NCBI GenBank assembly: GCA_003254905.1
Contig: QANU01072397.1
Coordinates: 721,934 to 785,933 of the forward strand
Length of the DNA: 64,000 nucleotides
Direction of reading: 5' to 3'
DNA from: Nissolia schottii
Taxonomy: Eukaryota > Streptophyta > Magnoliopsida > Fabales > Fabaceae
In this document: in pieces, positions 59,895 to 64,000 of the stretch
How positions within the stretch are numbered: the stretch's first letter is position 1
How the letters are laid out: each line of letters opens with the position of its first letter
Program-made: the position numbers and the translations under genes
Notes under the pieces: model-generated
The model's database searches: none
Seen by the model: the letters and a program-made list of their open reading frames with translations, nothing else
What the model was told of the DNA's origin: nothing

Positions 59895-61438
59895 TGATGA
59901 AAGCCTTTTGTTACACTTTCTCCGATCTTGACATAGTCTTGGTTTCCCACAACTGTGCCAATTTCGTTGAAAGTTTATCTGCACTTTTGTCGTTCAAATT
60001 AAATATATATCCTACTTTACGACTTTCAGATCCACAAGGGATCCAATTGTAGTATAGTCAGGTATAGTCAAATCCACAGAGAGTTGCAAAATTACCATTC
60101 TTGAGTTACTTAATTAAACAATAGAGTGAAGGATTGATAAATTGTTTGATAGTTAAATAAACAGACAACATAAAAAGTAAACAGGCAACAAATCAGAGGT
60201 AGATCCAGAGCTTGTTGGGAATTGAATCATATCATAATCTCATGCATCCAGTTACTTACTACACAGAATTATCATTTCATTGATTGCTCGCCACTAGTTT
60301 TTAACTTTGTCATCGCTTTCGCGTATGAAAAGATCACAGATTTCCTTTGTTAAATTTGTCACTTTCGTACACAAGCTTTAACAAAGTATGCCAGAGTTAT
60401 TTCAGATGTTAACATGGCTAACCTTTTCCCAGTTATAGCAACCAGAGTTAGTTGAAGGATTTAGATCCGACTCTAATGATTGTAGGTGACACTCACAACT
60501 TTCGAGTCTAGAATCTAACTTAGCATAGTGAAATTGATCTTAACTTGGTGATGACTTAATTAGTATAACTTTCATTCAGTCCAAATCAAGAATCAAAACA
60601 CTAAACAAAAATTAGCATTAAGAGTAAAATCGTTCAAGCTAATCAATAGAAATAGATAGATTCATATGTAAAAGTTACATGGATACAAGCAAACTGCAAT
60701 AATGATCAAAATCCCAACAACAAGAGGATTAGGAATCCATCTTACAAGAGTATCTCGGAGGCAAGGTTTAGACGCTTACCATGACACATAATCACGCCGT
60801 CATGACAGCGGTCCGCCGAGCTTCCTCGATCTCCCGGCTCTTTCACAGGCCTCCTCTTTGTTGCTAAACTAACCTAAACTTAAGATTACAAAGGAAAATG
60901 TAAAAGAATGGAATTCGGAAGAAGAGATGGGGTGTTGGATGATGCTCCTCGAAGTGGCATGGCCTCCTCTATTTATAGGCAAATTCTGGGTCCATCGCTG
61001 AGCGGTTTTGATGCCACCGCTGAGCGATTAAGCTGTTATCGCTGAGCGGCTTGTACTTTATCGTTCGGCGGCTTATCTCTTTACGTGGCTTAATAAATAC
61101 GCCGGCAGCTTTTCCAGGGGCGGCGCCGCAATCCAGCTGGCGCCAGCCTGGTGGATTTAATGCGGCGGCTGCAAGTGGCTCTGGTGGCGGGATCACTGAG
61201 CGGCCAGAGTGCAATCGCTGAGCGGTCCTTCGCTGATTTATCTTTTAAGCTCTTTTCCATTTTTGCCCTTTTTCTTCATTCTTTATGGGATTCTTCTTCA
61301 TAAATTATGCTTGCACCCATTCTTCAAAATTCTTTTAAAATCCTACAAAAATGGGGAATTCATTAGATAATTCTTTAAACCATAAGCGAATAAGTGCCAT
61401 TTTAATAAGTCAGAATTGCGTAAATTGGGCACTTATCA
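59895..61438 (-). repeat. 5' LTR of Athila-like element
   Basis: 1,544 bases from TGATAAGTGCCC (61438) to CTTTCATCA (59895). It carries a CTGAGCG motif cluster (60995-61228) and a TATA box, GCCTATAAATAGAGG, on the minus strand (60978-60964). Confidence 0.85.
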
Positions 61439-63205
61439 ATATGTTTTGTAGTATTTTTCTTTGACAAAAGGACCAACCAATTATAATTATAATGTGATAA
61501 ATATCATAATAAAATATTAGCAAATTTTATTTAAGAAACTTGAGTGTTAACTCACAATTAAATTTTTTTAGTGACTAAATATATTAACTCCGAGACTATA
61601 TTACTATAATAAATTTGGAGTTAGAAAAATAATTTTACTATTTATAATAATTGCTAAAATTTATTTTGATATAACATTTAATATAAACTATTAATTTTGA
61701 ATTATCAATTAATCATGTGAATGAAAAAATACTATGTGGCTAGCAGTCTACCACTTCATGTGGGCACATTTACTGCGATGAGATTAGTCATTGCTATTAA
61801 TGGTGGACACCCTTGATGCATCTAACAAAATTAATCATGGTTGTTTATATGTATGACTTTAAAAATAATTAATTATGTATAAGAGTAAAATTATTTTAAA
61901 GGTGTGATAAATACAATTGAATTTGTTGTGATTCAAGTGTGAATGTAATTATAATCTCACGTTAATAAAGTTTATACTAAGTGAAGAGTATATATTAAAA
62001 AAACTCATATAAATCTATTGTCTTAAGGTTTTAAGTCAAAATATAAAGTTTAACCCACTGTGCATTGTGCATTTCGCACTTAGCCAATTAATTTAAATCT
62101 GCTTAATTTGGGGTTACTGCTTGCCATAATTGGAAAAAAAAAATCTCATGCAGATAATCTCTTACAATAATTTTTTGTTTAAAGTTAACCTTTTAATTGT
62201 TACATTAGAAATGTAATTAAAGTATGAGAAAGAAATAGAATCACAGAATTGGTACGTTAATAAACAAAAATTAGTCTAACTCATCATGAACATCTCATGA
62301 AGTCATGATACTTCCCCAATTCTGCCTTTCATTTTATAATGACCAGTCAAAAATCCTCAAGGGGAAGAATTCAAGGCAGTTATTGTGAAAATCAAATAAT
62401 TATCCATTTGAGATTTTCATTTTCTATTTGTATATTCAAGATGGATTATATTTATTCATTTTTAGTTTGTTGAATTCATTATTTTATCCTTATTAAGGTA
62501 TATACTTATTTTAATGTTGTATATTACACAAAGATATAGTTTTTAACATGAAAATCAAACTTTCAATGCAATGCAAAGGTAAAAAAAGAAGAAGTTATTG
62601 CTCATTCTTATTTCCACCGTTTAGTAGTTACGTGTTAATACTATATTATTAATGTGACCAAAGTATCTTACCAAAAAAAAAAAGTGACCAAAGGTATAAC
62701 CAATTGATATCTTTGAAACTTTATATTTTTTTAAGTTATTTTTTCCATTAGTTTTGTAAATTAATAATTTAATCAAATTATTTTTTTATAATTATTACAT
62801 TTTAAAAAATTATCCGTAAATCGCACATGCACAAAGCCCTAAAAAATGGGAGATAGCTAAATATATCGCTTTATTAAAAAATATGAATTAAAAAATTCAA
62901 ATACAAATGCAACTAAAACACCACATTGCAAATGTCATTCAGCTAAAAAGTGAACAACAATTAAAAGCGTTTCAAACAAAAATCCTAAATAATTCTTTCA
63001 TTAATAGACATATGCAAAAAAGTGGATACTACTTGATAAGGGTATTAATTTATTACCCTAATAAGAGTTAAAAGCCTAATCAGTAATAATTTTTAATAAT
63101 ATCCTAACGAACAAAAAAAACATAATTGACTCAAAATTTTAACCTAAAAATTTATTGATAAAATCTATATTAATAATATGAGTCTTCAGCTTCATTCAAA
63201 ATCAA
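61439..63205. other. Intergenic AT-rich DNA
   Basis: No gene, RNA or clear repeat recognised. Confidence 0.55.
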
Positions 63206-63441
63206 GAATATATATTATAAACTCTAGGAGGAAGGTTTAGGTCAAATCGGTATGCTGCATGTGCTTCTTGAGGAGGATGATTTAGGTCAAATTGGTGTGT
63301 TGCATGTGCTTCCTAAGGAGGAATATATATTATAAACTCATCATTCCTGAGGAGGAAGGTTTAGGTCAAATTGATTTGCTGCATGTGCTTCCTGAGGAGG
63401 ATGGTTTATGTCAAATTGGTGTGCTGCATGTGCTTCCTGAT
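63206..63441 (-). repeat. Tandem duplication of the 3' end of the C2H2 gene
   Basis: Copy 1 (63206-63320) and copy 2 (63321-63441) both begin GAATATATATTATAAACTC and contain two 45-base EAHAAxQFDLNxPPQ-coding repeats in minus orientation. Copy 2 is in the coding region and holds the stop; copy 1 now lies downstream of it and lacks nine bases around the old stop. Confidence 0.85.
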
Positions 63442-63751
63442 ATGGTACATTCAAGGGTTCCATAGCAACTTGAGGCGGTGCCGCCACATTTGGAGGTGGT
63501 GGAGGCGGTGCCGCCACATTTGGAGGTGCTGGAGGCAGTACCTCCGCATTCTCCACACCTGGATGTCTCTTGTGAATATGGATAGCTAAACCACCTCTAG
63601 TATTTGTCATTTTATGACAGACAGGACATTGATACTGATGAATGGGTGGTTGGGGTGGGAGTTCTTCAGCAGTTCTGTGTTTTCTTCCAATATGGGTTAG
63701 TAAACCATGCCTAGTAAAATGACGTTTATCACAGTGCCTGCATTTAAACAT
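63341..63751 (-). CDS. Small two-finger C2H2 zinc-finger protein with EAR motif
   Basis: A single open frame from the ATG at 63751 to TGA at 63343-63341, 136 residues. Finger 1: C4, C7, H20, H25 (KCRHCDKR ... LLTHIGRKH). Finger 2: C42, C45, H58, H63 (YQCPVCHKM ... LAIHIHKRH). Both are CX2CX12HX4H, without the plant QALGGH motif. A Pro/Ala-rich linker follows, with the phrase PPNVAAPP twice. Two 15-residue repeats (EAHAAHQFDINHPPQ, EAHAANQFDLNLPPQ) end in DLNLPP, a DLNxxP-type EAR motif that recruits TOPLESS-class corepressors. It is likely a nuclear transcriptional repressor. The annotated start is the first ATG; an in-frame TTG upstream is not needed. The specific gene is not recognised, and no intron is evident. 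Confidence 0.75.
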   Translation of the reverse strand: MFKCRHCDKRHFTRHGLLTHIGRKHRTAEELPPQPPIHQYQCPVCHKMTNTRGGLAIHIHKRHPGVENAEVLPPAPPNVAAPPPPPPNVAAPPQVAMEPLNVPYQEAHAAHQFDINHPPQEAHAANQFDLNLPPQE

Positions 63752-63834
63752 GGTGGTAGGCAACAAAAATGAGAAAAAGAAATTATGAAATACTTAGAAC
63801 AATGGATTGATTTAGAAACATGTAACATGGGAGG

Positions 63835-63835
<1 letters not shown>

Positions 63836-63871
<36 letters not shown>
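63836..63871. repeat. (GT)n(AT)n microsatellite
   Basis: A GT run changing into a TA run, about 85 bases upstream of the C2H2 start codon. Confidence 0.93.
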
Positions 63872-64000
63872 TTTGAAATAAGGTTATATATAATTTAGAG
63901 AAAGAAATTTTGTATAATATTCAAAATCTATTTTAGCATAATTAATAGTTTCCTTATTTAAAAATGTAATTAAAAATATTCTTAAAAATAGATTTACTTT

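Larger units (their letters stand above)
54069..61438 (-). mobile_element. Rearranged Athila-like Ty3/gypsy element lacking pol
   Basis: Read on the minus strand: 5' LTR 61438-59895 (begins TGATAAGTGCCC), primer site TGGCGTTGTTGCCGGGGAGT (59890-59871, the tRNA-Asp-like site of Athila elements), a broken gag (59692-58258), a foreign LTR-like block (about 58230-56890), the post-pol motif around ACGACGTTAAACTAAGCACT (56842-56823), a long non-coding stretch, polypurine tract AGTCAGGGGGAG (54880-54869), and a truncated 3' LTR 54868-54069. No protease, RT, RNase H or integrase can be read. It is non-autonomous and old. Confidence 0.85.

Overview
The window is plant nuclear DNA, most likely from a legume and probably Glycine or a close relative. 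Protein-coding exons are small, carry GT..AG introns in consistent phase, and sit in AT-rich, retroelement-packed intergenic DNA. The legume assignment rests on remembered repeat styles (Athila-type LTRs starting TGATAAGTGCC, GTAATCGATTAC palindrome arrays) and is an inference.

Six genes can be supported. (1) Positions 1-2949, minus: the first part of a renalase-like FAD/NAD(P)-binding oxidoreductase that runs off the left edge. (2) 6118-8897, plus: a complete 6-exon receptor-like cytoplasmic kinase of the cold-responsive kinase (At1g16670/CRPK1) type. (3) 14748-20434, plus: a 9-exon membrane J-domain protein with a Jiv90-type zinc region (DNAJC14-like), carrying a SINE in intron 5. (4) 39439-41772, plus: an endosulfine/ARPP-19 family phosphatase-inhibitor gene with an hAT-type MITE in intron 4. 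(5) 45849-52145, minus: a 7-exon ZC3HC1/NIPA-like (ILP1/MEM1 type) C3HC zinc-finger protein with a TRIM element in intron 2. (6) 63341-63751, minus: a small two-finger C2H2 protein with a C-terminal EAR (DLNxxP) motif whose 3' end has been tandemly duplicated. The genes are separate transcription units with no operon-like or pathway link visible.

Most of the rest is transposon-derived. 21.4-24.0 kb: decayed Ty1/copia element. 24.5-26.1 kb: 5'-truncated LINE, minus strand. 27.2-28.5 kb: foldback element whose long terminal inverted repeats are each made of two tandem subunits. 29.4-35.0 kb: a young, nearly intact Ty1/copia element with a 5-bp target duplication, three substitutions between LTRs, and one frameshift between reverse transcriptase and RNase H. 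36.8-37.0 kb: a MITE-like hairpin. 43.2-44.1 kb: a TRIM with perfect target duplication nested in older gypsy-like repeat copies. 52.5-61.4 kb: a rearranged Athila-like (Ty3/gypsy) mosaic with two LTRs in one orientation, a third LTR in the opposite orientation, a broken gag, no recognisable pol, and a foreign LTR-like block containing ten ATCGAT-centred palindromes.

I see no new multi-gene system. The most unusual signals are regulatory-looking repeat arrays inside LTRs (CTGAGCG clusters beside TATA boxes; the GTAATCGATTAC array with two-helical-turn spacing), the compound-TIR foldback element, the uORF that overlaps the oxidoreductase start, and the duplicated EAR-repeat tail of the C2H2 gene.
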